DNA of 64,000 nt from Leucaena leucocephala (lineage: Eukaryota > Streptophyta > Magnoliopsida > Fabales > Fabaceae): assembly GCA_037074615.1 (NCBI GenBank), contig CM073560.1, forward strand, positions 8,377,501 to 8,441,500. Direction: 5' to 3'. Below the pieces are notes generated by a model. It did not search any database and was not told the origin of the DNA. It saw nothing but the letters and a program-made list of their open reading frames with translations. The first letter of the stretch is position 1, and every line of letters starts with the position of its first letter. Of the stretch, positions 45,141 through 57,403 are shown piece after piece. A program made the translations under genes and the position numbers.

Positions 45141-48100
45141 TGAAATATCCTTACTTTAGTATGTTTTAGGGACCATTTAGTAGCATTTAGAACCACTTTC
45201 AAGGTCATTGAAGTCCAATTTCTCAATCTGGAGTTTTACTCTTATCGAGTACTGTTCATTGTGGGAATTCCAGATGAGTGACCTGACTTCAAAAAATCTA
45301 AACTAATTATAAAAAAATATAAATGAAGTGGTTCCAATTTATACTTGAAGCTAACTCAATTATATTTCAGGGAAAAATAACTCGTTGACCATTCATTGAC
45401 CGAGTCAACGTAAGTCAACGTCACAACTTTACTGTTCATCCAACGTTTTTCTCCTGAATTCAGCATTCTGGTCCCAACTTTGATAATTCATATCTTCATG
45501 TGTAGACATCCAAATGAGACGTTTTATATATAAAATTAAATCTTGGTATGTCTACTATTTACCATAAAAATTTCATACATTTATTAATCCATTTACTATT
45601 TTTAATTATTTTTCAAACATTATCATATCACCACGTGTTACTGTTCACAGTGGTAATTTCCAGCAATCAACTTTGCATACATATGCATACATCCATCATA
45701 TATCAGTCAAACATTCCAAACAATATCTTTATTAAATAATAAGTCATTATACATCAGGGCATGTATGAAATCCCCATATTTCTATTACATCATTTCCTAC
45801 CTAAAATCCGGCAGCATAACCGCTACGCTTCATCTTCAGAAAGTAACTGATCTTGTACCGATTCGGTAATTCCTGTGAGAACTACCATTCTACGTAAGTA
45901 CCCAGGAAAGACTGGATGAATCGGCTAGGTTCACTCACTTCCAGCCTCCTTAGACAGTACCTACGTACACAGTACGTATCAGCTCCTTTCTCTACTATTG
46001 CCATCTTGTCATAATTTCGGCAGCATAACGGCGTCTCTTAAAATTCCCAAAATTCACTTTGACATAACCTCCCCTGTAATGGTTTACTTATTGGGATGAG
46101 ATTTGGGGGAATCTCAGTAGCAACAATCATAACAATATATGTAATGCAGAGTGACAGTGCTTGCTTGTGATTGTGTACAGATAAGTATGCCGCATGCTTC
46201 CATGCTTAATAACATATGATCATAGCATTATAGCAGAGCTTCAGCATTAACATATAAGACAACAATCCAACCAAACAATAGAACAACAAATCACAAAGCC
46301 ATTATATAAAAGCTAGGATTAGTTACTACCTCAAGAGCTTAGCAGAACTCTACTATCTCTATTCTGCTTCCCGCTCCGCCAGAACTTCCTTCCTTTCTTT
46401 CTTCCTCTCACTTTCTCTCTCTAGCACTTCCTTCTCTCTCTTTCTCATGCTTGGCCGTGCATAATGAAGAGCAAGGGGGGTATTTATAGTTTTGGTCAAT
46501 GGCATTTCCGTAATTTTAAAGCCATCTGATCCTGTGGTCCTGGTTTTTCCGGAATTTCCATCTCAAGGCCACCTCATGGGACACCTCATATGTCACATGG
46601 AAAAATTGCAAGCTTCTTGGACACCTCATCAGCTGACTCAGCAGTTCCAGTACAATCCAGTACCGGTCCGGTCCGATTTCCCACAAACTGGACTCACCGG
46701 CTAAGATTGTGTCACATGTCCTTAACTTTTCTTCCCCCTCTAAGGTGACGCCATGTGGCATCTGGAAGGGACCTGTCACGCCATCCAATGCTATCCAGAT
46801 AAACCTAGGACTTTATCTGATCACCTCATCGGTTATCGTGCCGACCGAGTAACTTTACCTTATTGAAACAACATTAAAATAGTATTTTAATGCCACTTTT
46901 TCCCACATATCACTAGGCCTACGTTTTTGGGCTTTGGGAATGTTATCTTGGATCCTGATCAAGCCCAAGCACTCTAATTGCTCGATTCCCAAGAAATATC
47001 CTTTGGCAAATTACCAAAATGCCCTTGGATGCCCTTTCTTGCGCTATTTTCACCCTAAGGGTAAAATCGTCATTTTACACCTTTCTGTACCCTGTCAGGG
47101 CATATACTGACCTTGGTTAACCTTATCTGTGTATATCTTAGCTCCTGGGCCTATCCAGAATGACCAAAATGCCCTTCATTCATCTGTTACCCTTTAGTAC
47201 AATACAGGGGCATTTTCATAATTTCGCACTTTTCCGGGGTTCTGCTGGACACTGGCCCACCTATCAGTCCAAGTGTCTTATTGGGCCTTTGTTCGCACCA
47301 TTATTGGACCTTTCAGGGTCCATTACCCTCATGGTGCGTATTACGAAGAATTTTCCCCTAGCCATGTTCCTCGAATACTTTAACTATTATGTACCGTTTA
47401 TACACATCTCCGGACACCAGCTCCTTCTACCAGATACACTGGCCTACTGCGTTCAGGCATCCCTGTGGGTCATAACGGTCATCTGACTGAGGTCATCCAA
47501 ACTCATTCAGTCCCTTTTTAAATACCGATAACTCTCCCTATCGGATACCCGGAGGCCTCACACTCCGTATGGATTTTCTAATTTGCGAATAACTTTTTCT
47601 ACAGACCTCCTATCGGTATTCTATCAGTTTCCTGACATCCGTCCCATCAGGATGCATCATCCTGTATTTTCTCACTTATATCTGAAATCTAGGATATCCG
47701 GTAGGAATTTTTATAACTTTTAGACTATCAGATCAATTATGGCTATCTGGAGTCTTGAAAAATTCCTGTATTAAGCCAGATTACCGAGCATCACTTGCTC
47801 TATCTACTGGTGAAATCTGGGACTGAAATGCTTTCGGGCAGTCCAAACCACTTCCAGCCTGACTTTCTTTAATTATACTTTAGACCCAAGAAACTTTTCT
47901 TCTTTTCATTTAAGTCCCTTTTTATTTGGCTAAAATTACACTAAAGGACCCCACCTTTTTGTCTACTTTTCCTTTTTGGCTTTAAACTTTCCATAATTGC
48001 ACTTAAGCCCCTCCATTTTCTTTCTTTTGCAATTTAATCCCTTTCTTTGCATAAATGGCCATCATATCCCTAGGGACTTTCACTATTTACACATAAGTCC

Positions 48101-48228
48101 CCGGACTTTCACTTATTTGCAGTTTAGCCCCTAAAAACTTTCTGTATGTTTTTGGAACTTCGGCTCAAAGGAATATATCTAATTCAGGCTACTTACTAAG
48201 TCTCTGGCCTAAAAATTGGGATATTACA
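45141..48228 (-). repeat. 5' LTR of inferred element 5 (beta tail)
   Basis: 3088 bp, minus-strand TGTAATATCCC at 48228 to GGATATTTCA at 45141. TATA 46481-46488, hairpin 46097-46116 with one mispair. It has a beta tail and a family C-like U3, so it does not match the 3' LTR of element 1 at 21809. It is followed directly by gcgcc and a second LTR fragment. Confidence 0.85.
46481..46488 (-). promoter_or_regulatory. LTR TATA box, element 5 5' LTR
   Basis: Minus-strand TATAAATACCCCCC with downstream GA-rich leader. It would drive the gag-containing transcript. Confidence 0.72.
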
Positions 48229-49055
48229 GCGCCAAGGTGGCACCCTTCATGCCATCCAATGCTATCCAGATAAGTCCAAGACTCTATCTGATCACCTCCT
48301 CGGTTATCATGCCAACCAAGTAACTTTACTTTATGGAAAAGTCACTAAAATATCATTTTAATACCACTTTTCCTCCCATCACTACTGGGCCACGTTTTTT
48401 GACCTCTGGAATACCATCTTGGGTCTCTGATCAAGCCCAAGTACTCTAATGGCTCGATTCCTGAGACACATCCCTTGGCAAATTACCAAAGTGCCCTTGG
48501 TTCCTCTTTATTTACTTTAACAGGTCTAGGGGCAATATTAGCTTCTCTCATCTTACCAGAGTATTCCCTGACCCTGGTTAACTATCTAGATAGCCTTTCT
48601 TGACTATCTTTATCTGACCTTTTCCCCAGTTCTATCTCTAACCGGGTAACTATCTCTCTTGAACCTTCATAACTTTTAGCCCATACGTCTAACATCTTTC
48701 TTATTACACAGTCGCGACCTAACATCATCTGATCACGACCTACCTTTTTGTGTTCATTAGTCGCGACCACAGCACAATCTAGTCGCGACCCCATCATTTT
48801 CTAGTCGCAACCAGGCTCAATTAGTCAATTAGTCACGACATACACATCTTTACATCGCGACCATACCTCTCTACCAATATTAGTCGCGACCATAATACTC
48901 TAAAGTCGCGACCAACATGGTCAACACTTGACTTTCCAACCTTTATCCCAAAATGGCCATTCTACCTCTTTGGACTCCTGCCCAAAAGGGGTCTGGTATC
49001 CTCTCAATCTCAGGCTATTCCCTGTATCTCTAGGCCTGAAAATTAGGATGTTATA
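48229..49055 (-). repeat. Element 1 5' LTR, U3 remnant with GTCGCGAC array
   Basis: Begins GCGCCAAGGTGGCACCC and matches 36205-37049 over its whole length, ending GGATGTTATA (49055) just before the target duplication gaaag. The GTCGCGAC array is at 48711-48913 with one 22-bp unit fewer than the partner LTR. The tail half of this LTR is absent. Confidence 0.87.
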
Positions 49056-49415
49056 GAAAGTACATTGGGATTTGTGCTAATTAGCTATTGGACCTAAAAA
49101 GGGCCCAACATTTTTGTCCTAGGATAGCCCAATAAGTGTCAAAAGTTATCTTGGAGCCCAAGCCCAATAAGGAATAATTTATGGATTTTGAAAAGAAAAA
49201 GAAAAGAGAATAAAGTAAGAATTTGGGTTTGCACATGGTGGGACCCACAAGGACTCAAAAATGGCGCCAAGAAGAGGAGCTTAGGTGTCCCAAGTGATGT
49301 CATGGTGGTGAGGTCATAAGCCAAAGAGAAAAGACATTCCAAGATCAAACCTTTAACCATTAGATCAAATAGTTTCCAAGGTGATCTTGGCCTTCAATTT
49401 TCCCAAGACTTTTGC

Positions 49416-49423
49416 TATAAATA
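49416..49423 (+). promoter_or_regulatory. LTR TATA box, family D
   Basis: TATAAATACCCCC followed by a GAAGGA-rich leader and a strong splice donor consensus 105 bases downstream. Confidence 0.72.
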
Positions 49424-49528
49424 CCCCCTCATTTGCAAGACAAAACTGTGAGCAAGAAAGGAGAAGGAAGCTCTTGGAAAATATTTCTCAAGCAAGGAAG
49501 AAGCAAGGATCTTGAAGAAGCTTGTAAG

Positions 49529-50507
49529 GTAAGTTGCTCCCTTGCTTCTAGACTTTGTTCTTATGATTTCTTCTTGAGTTTAAGTTGGTTTTGAGGCTTG
49601 AAATCTTGGGGAAATGCTGCTGAAATTTCTTTGAATATGTGATAGGAACATGTGTTTATGTTCTAGATAGTTTGCACAAGCTTAAACAAGCTTAAATCAC
49701 ATGATAATGGCTTAGGAATCCATGTGTGTTTGTGAATCCATGAAGGTGTTCTTTTCTGTACAGTACGAAATCACTATTCATATGTTAGAATTTCATGGTT
49801 TTGATGCTTCCAATGGATTTAGAATGGAGTTTTGTGTGGGGTTATAGTAGGAAAACAAGTATTGGAAGCATTGGAACTAAAATGGGAATTTTTGGAAAAA
49901 GGGAGCTACTTTTCGGTACTGTGCAGAACTTTAGGAAACAAATGGATTATGGAATTTTTGATTACATATTTGGATTCTAGATGAAAAATTATGTGGAAAT
50001 GAACCATGAGAGTTTAGTTTAGAAAGATGTAAATAAATGTCACAAAGTAGAGAAAGAAAGGAGCTTATTGAAGCTAGACTTGGAATTTGTTTGGAATGGA
50101 GTTATAATTTGGTAATTGTCTTCTAATGTCTAGGTTTTGATATTTGTGGCAAGGAAAGACCATTTCTATAAGGGAAGGACAAGGATCTACAAGAGGTAGC
50201 AAGAATACCTAACTATAAACTTATGTGTTTTGATTGAATTGCTTACTTGTTATGCATGAAGGTTTGGTTGAGCCTAGTATGTTATGTGATGATGTTTATG
50301 ATGATGATGATGTGCTATGAATATGTGCCACTCCTTGCAATATATGTCATGACAATATGCATGTTAGAGTTTGCTTATGTATAAGCTTCCATTGCATGAT
50401 AACATGTTAGGCATTTAATCAAACATGCATAACCTTATAGTTTGTATGACTTGCTATTGGGATTTCCATGAAATCTCATTCCTTCCATATAAATAACCAT
50501 GCTCTAG
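49529..50507 (+). other. Candidate LTR leader intron, family D
   Basis: Donor TAAG|GTAAGTT and acceptor-like CTCTAG|G, 979 bp, with the hairpin GGATTT/AAATCTC ending 29 bases before the acceptor. The segment is T-rich, as plant introns are. Confidence 0.42.
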
Positions 50508-51599
50508 GTACTGGATCTTCTCAAGGAAAAAGGGTAAATGTAGATGGATAACTGTACATAACTTAAAGAGTGAGCACTTTACTTACAAGATGATGTTTTG
50601 ATGTGAATGTTGCATGCTACTCCCAAATCCGATCAGAGGTAGTGTGCTTCCAATGATAGTTTAAGTGACTTATCAGTTTCGATTTCACGTGAAATTTGGC
50701 ATGAAAATAGATAAGATCTAGATATTTAATTGGACACCAAGAAAGTCTCATTTGGTTAAGAACTCGAATTGTTATGATTTTTCAAAGTTGAGACTTAAAA
50801 TCTGGAATAAGATAATGCGACTACTCGGAGGCAGTGAGGTTCATTCGCTAATTTCATATAGTAAATGAAGGATTTTTTCCACGAAATTTTATGAGCTTAA
50901 AGTATACATATGGAGATATAAATCCATATGTAACACGAATCATTTGGATAAGTAACCTAAGAGAAATGAATTTTTGAAAATGGGGCAAAGAAACTGGAAC
51001 TTCCAGATTTACCAAATGAACAGTAAAGTTCAACCAATAAACTGATTTGATATGGACAAGGGAGCCTCATTTTCATATTTTTATATCAAATTTTAATGAA
51101 GTATATTTCTTTAAAAATTAGAATCACCTCAAAAAGATTTTTCTAGATTTAATTATGAATTTCCAAAAATTCAGGCTGTAATCTGGAATTACCCAGTGAA
51201 CAGTGAACAGTACCCGTAAGCCCAACTCTTGGAAATTTATGTTTTTGAGGTTAAGAGGTATTCCAATAATCTAAAATAATTCCAATCAAGTATATGTAAG
51301 GTTAAGGTTAAGGTCAAGTTTTAAAGTGGAGATTTAAGGATATTTACTAGAAAATACCGTTGTGCTGGTAGACTATACAGAGTACTGTGTACGTAGGTGC
51401 TATCTAAGGAGGCTAGAAGTAAGTGGACCTAGCCAGTTCATCCAGTCTTTCCTGGGTACTTACATAGAATGGTAGTTCTCACGGGAATTACCGAATCAGT
51501 ACAGTTATATTTTTGCCAGGATTCTCGGCTGGAGAGAATTAATAAAGTTAAGATTGCTTCTGTAAGTATACTCTGAAGGGTCTAAGGAAGGATGTTTCA

Positions 51600-51887
51600 A
51601 TTTTTAAAAGAGGTAATAAGAAGCATGAAAATTTAGAATGTGAGTATAAGGTTTAGAATAGGAAAGTAGTAAGCTAAGAGATGCAGACATGTAATCAGAG
51701 CTTAATAGATATGAGAGTTGTGGTAAAGACCACAGAGAGAAGCTTTGATTGGCAGGTTGAGGAAGTTGCTACGAAAGTGGTAAATTCTAAATTGCTTAAC
51801 AGATATGAGAGTTGCTAGGGAATGTTTGCAGAATACGATTGGTAAGAGATTTCAGATGCAGAAGAAAGTCTAACCACCTTCCATTGT
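51600..51887 (+). pseudogene. Decayed gag, last part, forward layer-0 element
   Basis: The translation just after the LTR resembles F-RGNKKHEN, the counterpart of FLRGNSKKRN in the gag at 39750. Beyond about 51700 nothing is recognisable up to a switch to minus-strand element 6 near 51888. Confidence 0.5.
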
Positions 51888-53697
51888 ATTATGTTGCTAT
51901 GGCCTCATCATAACTTCTCATTTCAATCTATGCTCTAACTGCGAGCAATTTGAACTATGCTCTAGCTGTGAGTAATATGTATCAGACCCAACTCTTATTT
52001 GAAGAGTGATCTATACTCATTTAAATCTAGCTCTATCTGAGAGCCATCTATTTTAGATCCAACTCTTATCTGAAGAGTGATCTGAAAATAATCTCTTTAC
52101 TGTTATCTGCTGCTCTTTCTATATACCATTCCTTTCAATAGAAATGGTCTTGAGTACTGCATTCACAAGTCTGCAGAAATACCTGAGTAACCCTAATCAT
52201 ACTGTAACTAACTGTTCCACTTATTGAGATTGTCTATCATTCTGGGTACATTCCTATTGCATGTCGTATGGCCTGGGAGCAACATAACTTTCTCATAACT
52301 TCCTCATCATATATACTCATATATACTCTACCCTACATGTACTGCAAAAGGGGAATATTCATTTATCATAGCATACTCTAACATGTATGTCATCACATGA
52401 CAACTGTAAGGAGATGCAGCCATTCATCATAACTTATGGCAACATAAGCCATATCATCATCATAATTTGCTCAACCATCTATCATACAACTAGGTAAACT
52501 TTAAATCATCATTCAGGTTTCTCATCTATCTAACTTAGGCTACCATATTACCCTCTTGCTAGGGTATAGACTCAACCCTTCATTACTCTATCTTATATAG
52601 AGGAGTCACTTTATCTTTTAAACTGTGGCTACCTCTCTACTATCTCTTAACTTTTTCTGTCTATCTATCAGTCCCAGTCTGTTCTTGACCGGACTGTGGT
52701 TCCTTATTGGTCTTTCTCTTGATCCTAGCGAACTTGAGTAGTATGGATCTCATTCATCATCTCTTACTATCACTTCTGTTCTCTAGGGTACTCTACCCTA
52801 GGTCTACTACTTCTCCATGATAGAATCCCTCTGCTTAGGGAATATTAGCTCTTTATCTATTAACCATCACGTCTCTAGCCTTAGGCCATTTGCTAGGATC
52901 ATTCCTAGACAAATCTCATTCTAGCTATCTCATCTTAACTCATCATTATCATCATATGGCCTTTGTTAATTCTAGTTGCGACTTGAGCACTTCCTAGTCG
53001 CGACTCACATGCTCTGTGACTTTTAGTCATGACCATCGCACTCTACTCGTCACGACTTGACATTTCTGTGTCCTTTAGTCGTGACCTAACTCTTATACTG
53101 TCGCGACCTGGACTCCTTTGTGCACACTAGTCGCGTGCTACAATATTACTCATCTCGACCATAAGTCTTCTCATGTTACAACCTTAACTCACTGTACATA
53201 TTAGTCACGACATAAGACCCTTCTAGTCACCTGCATGTCTTCACGTCGTAACTTGGACATCTCATCATCCTCACTATAGCGTCTGGTCACAGAATGATAC
53301 CTCGAGCTACTCTTGTAGTTTTCCTGACCTTGAGCTGGTCATCTTCTGTCTCTACCAATAGAGGAAACTACTTTTTAGACATTATTATGCTTAGTCCAGC
53401 CATATCATGTTAAGGAATACGAGACCTCGGTGGTAACGGTTGACTAAGACTACTCTATCGTAATCATATCCTTCGTAAGACTGTAAAGCTCGGGGTATAG
53501 TTTTATCTATCTGGTGTCACTGTCTCTTATCTGAATCTTTCTCTAAGCAGTGAACACCATCCCTATATTGTACTCTAGGGAGAGAACCGTTCAAATTTCT
53601 AACTTGTTTAAGGGGTCAGTCTAACTAAACTAGAGCATCACCAAGCCAGAACGTTTTGTTCTATGCTAGAATCTTATGCTCTGAGCCAGAACCCTTT
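51888..53697 (-). mobile_element. Element 6 internal region (left end missing)
   Basis: Homologous to 37790-39220 of element 1 in the same minus orientation. It holds the hairpin cluster 51932-52085, the stem CTAGGGTA/TACCCTAG at 52783-52801, the GTCGCGAC-like array 52973-53252, and PBS-adjacent repeats from about 53635. No coding frame. The 3' LTR and polypurine tract are absent on the left, so the element is truncated at about 51888. Confidence 0.7.
52973..53252. repeat. GTCGCGAC-like array of element 6
   Basis: About twelve copies. GTCGCGACT (near 52998) and GTCGCGACC (near 53101) are intact; most others differ at a CpG (GTCACGAC, GTCGTGACC, GTCATGACC). Confidence 0.65.
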
Positions 53698-53709
53698 GCT
53701 CTGATACCA
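53698..53709 (-). promoter_or_regulatory. Primer-binding site of element 6
   Basis: Minus-strand TGGTATCAGAGC, perfect initiator Met tRNA match, next to the LTR start at 53713. Confidence 0.87.
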
Positions 53710-53712
53710 AAA

Positions 53713-54478
53713 TGTCACATCCTTACTTTTTTATGTCTTCAGGACCATTTGATAGCATCTAGAACCACTTTTAAGGTCATTGAAGTCAAATTTTCCAATC
53801 TTGAGTTTTACTCTATCGAGTACTGTTCACCGTGTAAATTCCAGACAAGTGACCTGACTTTGAAAAATTATAACTAATTTTAGAAAAATCAAAACAAAGG
53901 GGTTCAAATTGATACATGAAGCTAACTTAATCATTTTTCAGGGAACAATAACTCGTTGACCACGGATTGACCAAGTCAACGTCAGTCAACGCTATAATAT
54001 TACTGTTCATCCAACATTTTCCCCTTGAATCCAGCATTTTGGTCCCAAATTTGATAAATTATATCTCCATGTGTAGACATCGAAATGAGTCATTCTATAT
54101 ATAAAATCGAAGCTTGGTATGTATACTATTTACTATAAAAATTTCATACATTTATTCAATCATTTACTATTTTTAATTATAGATCAAAGGTCACTACCTC
54201 ACTATGAGTTACTGTTCATAGTGGAAAAGTCTAGCAACCAACTTTACATACATATAACATACATCAATCACATATCAATCATGCTAAATTATTAACTTCT
54301 CTTCATGTATCTTTATCTCCTCCATCTTGAGAAGACCTGCTATAATTGGATTGATATGGAAGGGGTGAGATTTTGGGGGAAATCTCAGTAGCAAACAGAA
54401 ACCATACAATGTATGCAACTATATGCTTGATGTTACTATGTGTGTAATTAATGATCATGCTTGCATAATGATAACTTA
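53713..54478 (-). repeat. Element 6 5' LTR, left part
   Basis: Tail of a beta-type LTR ending GGATGTGACA (complement at 53713). Hairpin 54366-54387. Cut at 54478 by solo LTR 7; continues at 57409. Confidence 0.82.
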
Positions 54479-57403
54479 TGTCACATCCTAACTTTCATAT
54501 GTCTTAGGGACCATTTGGAACCACTTTCATGGTCATTGAAGTCAAATTTCTCAATCTGGAGTTTTACTCTATCAAGTACTGTTCACTTTTTCTTTCGAGA
54601 CAAGTGACCTGACTTCAAAAAATCATAACTAATTATAGAAAAATCAAAATGAAGTGGTTAAAATTTCTACATGAATATAACTTAATCCTCTTTCAGGGAA
54701 AAATAACTCGTTGACCATACATTGACCAAGTCAACGTCAGTCAATGCTACAACTTTACTGTTCATCCAACATTTTCCCCTGAATCTAACATTTTGGTCCC
54801 AACTTTGAAAAATTATATCTCCATGTGTAGACATTCAAATGAGGCATTCTATATATTAAATCGAATATTTACATGTCTATTATTTTTTGTAAAAATATCA
54901 TACATTTATTCAGCCATTTACTATTTTTAATTACAGATCAAATATCACTACATCACCACGAGTTACTATTCATGGTGGCAAATTCTAGCAACCAACTTTA
55001 CATACATATGCATACATCAATCACATATCAATCATGCTAAATAATGCTTAACTTCTCTTCATGAATCCTCATCTCCTCCATCTTGAGAAGACCTACTGTA
55101 ATTGGATTGATATGGAATGGTGAGATTTCGGGGGAAATCTCAGTAGCAAACAGTACTAAACAATATATGTATTAATGATTGGTATTAGTGCTTGCTTGTC
55201 ATTGTGTCAACTTAATGTAATGTGCATGTTTCCATGTAACATATGAAATACAATTGGACAAAGTAATCATAGCACAGAGCTTTAAAAATTACATATTAAC
55301 ATCAATCAATCAAGCCATAACACAATCAACCATACATTCAACACATACAAGTTTAGGTAAGTTTACTACCTGGCATGTAGCCCTTCCTTTAGTCCTTAAC
55401 CTTTGATATGAGCTTCCACTTTTTCATAGGTCAGAGCCTATGCATAGCATAATAATATTTTATTATGATTTTATCCAGTATAACTCTACTTAATTTAGGC
55501 TTATCCTGAGGCAATACCCCTATTCTGATAATCCTTTAACTTTCTTTCTATCCACGGCTAACCTTATAGAGAGAGATATTTCTCTATTCTAACTATCTAA
55601 TTTATAAGAACAATCCTCTAATTTATTAGAGCAAGGACTAGAATAACTTACTTACCTTATTTCTAAGCTTGCCGAGTCCCTAAGCTCCATGGATTGCTTC
55701 TAGCTCTGCTAGAACTCCTTCTTTCTCTTCCTTTCTTTCTCTCTCTTTCTCTTTCTCTCTCTTCTTTTCTCTTCTTTCTTTCCTTGAGCTGTGAATGCAA
55801 TGGCAAGGGGGTGGGGTATTTATACTTGAGGCAAGGTGGAATGGTTGGCTCAGATCGAATCACGATAAACGGCTCAGATCGCTTGCTTCCTCAAGAAGCT
55901 TCGCCTGCATCATCTTGATGACATCATCCTCCATAATGACTCATCAAAAGTGACATCATCATGGGACACCTCACATGCTTTGGTGGCACAATGGTGGGAC
56001 CCTCGAGAAACCTCACCAGCTGACTCAGCATTTCCAGAGAATTCTAGAGTCTTGTCCTAGAATGAACGGCTGAGATAGTGCCACGTGCCCTTATCTTTGC
56101 TTCTTCCTCTAGATTAGTGCCATGTGGTGCCTTGATGGGTCCCATGAGGACACCTTTCATACCACCTCATGGCTTCCAGATAAGCCTCAAGCTTTATCCG
56201 ATCAATTCCCCGGTTATTACTTCACTCGGGTAACTTTACTTTATTGAAAACTCACTAAAATATTATTTTAATGCGACTTTAACTCACATAACTCTTGGGC
56301 TACGTTTTTGGACTCTGGGAATGTTATCTTGGGTCTCGGATCAAGCTCAAGTACTCTGATGGCTTAATTCTCAAGAAACATCCCTTGGCAAATTACCAAA
56401 ATGCCCTTGGTTCCTCTTTAATTACTTTAATGAGTCTAGGGGCATTATTATCTTTTCACACCTTAGCAGAGTATTCCCTGACCCTGGTCAACTATCCAGA
56501 TAACCTTTATTGACTTTCTAACCTTAGTTAAATGACCAAAATACCCTTTACTCATTCTTTACTTATTTTATAACACAGGGGTATTTTCGTTATTTTGCAC
56601 CTTTTTCTGGACACTGGCCCCTTTTACTGCTGAACTAATATCATGGGCTTGGGCCTCCCTTGGTGTTATTATGGGCCTTTGAGTGACATCATCTAAGCTC
56701 ATTTAGTCCCAGTTTGTTTACCGATTAATTTTTCAATCTGATATTGGGAGTTCACGAAGTCCCGTCTAAATTCACTAAAAAGTGAATAACTTTTTCTACA
56801 GAACTCCTTTCGGGATTCTGTCAATTCTGTGACCTCTGTCTTCACAGGATGCACCTTCCTGTAGCTTTTCATTCATATATGAGGTCCAGGAGATCTGATA
56901 AAAATTTCATATAACTTTTTGACTATCAGATATATTTTAGCTATATAAAACTCTGATAAAATTCCTATATTAAGCCAGATTAACCAGTATCATTTCCTCT
57001 ATCTACTGATGAAATTTGGGACTGAAATGCTTCCGGGTAATTCTAAGCTACTTCAGCTCAACTTTCTATAATTACTATTTTGCCCCTAGAAACTTTTCTT
57101 CTTTTCAATTAAGTCCCTTAACTTTTCATAATTACCTTTAATGGCCCACAACTTGTGTCTACTTTTATTTCTTGCCATGGAACTTTTAAACTTTTCACTT
57201 TAGTCCCTTTCTTTTCTAAAATGACCATTATGCCCCTAGGGACTTTCACTATTTACATATAAGTCCACGTACTTTCACTTATTTGCAGTTTAGTCCCTAA
57301 AAACCCTTTGTATGTTTCTGGGACTTATGCTCAAACGGGTCTGGTAGCCTATCTACTTCAGGCTACTTTCTGAGTCTCTGGGCCTGAAAATTGGGATGTT
57401 ACA
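54479..57403 (-). mobile_element. Solo LTR 7, family C-like with beta tail (TSD actta)
   Basis: 2925 bp, minus-strand TGTAACATCCC at 57403 to GGATGTGACA at 54479, with perfect duplications actta (54474-54478, 57404-57408). Hairpin 55121-55142 (8-bp stem), TATA 55817-55824, GA-rich leader. The U3 matches the family C solo LTR at 18693, but this copy also has the beta tail that LTR lacks. It sits inside the LTR of element 6, a close relative. Confidence 0.92.
55817..55824 (-). promoter_or_regulatory. LTR TATA box, solo LTR 7
   Basis: Minus-strand TATAAATACCCC followed by a long CT/GA-rich leader (55720-55785). Confidence 0.7.

Larger units (their letters stand above)
21809..49055 (-). mobile_element. 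Element 1, composite minus-strand gypsy element (TSD gaaag)
   Basis: Perfect duplications gaaag (21804-21808, 49056-49060) bound this span. The 3' LTR is 21809-23107 plus 36065-37049, opened by element 2 and, inside that, element 3. Internal sequence with gag follows (37050-39795, 44032-45140, opened by element 4). The right side has two LTR 5' ends in series: 45141-48228 and 48229-49055. The last part matches 36205-37049 of the 3' LTR closely, while 45141-48228 has a different tail and U3. I infer that a second element had inserted in the original 5' LTR and that the internal regions of the two then recombined. Confidence 0.82.
49056..51599 (+). mobile_element. Family D LTR, right part
   Basis: Continues from 21808 after the gaaag duplication. 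TATA 49416-49423, donor TAAG|GTAAGTT at 49528/49529, hairpin 50458-50478, acceptor-like CTCTAG at 50507, then a block shared with family A (about 51375-51510) and the terminus GGATGTTTCA at 51599. The whole LTR is 3082 bp without the insertion. Solo LTR. Confidence 0.85.

Noticed and set aside
48229..48233. gcgcc as a proven target-site duplication
   Set aside because: Only one copy is present; the partner would have been lost in the inferred recombination, so it cannot be confirmed from this window.
49056..50600. Host gene 5' end suggested by TATA box, leader and strong splice donor
   Set aside because: The same TATA, purine leader and donor arrangement recurs in four LTR families, and this stretch is bounded by LTR termini with a target-site duplication.
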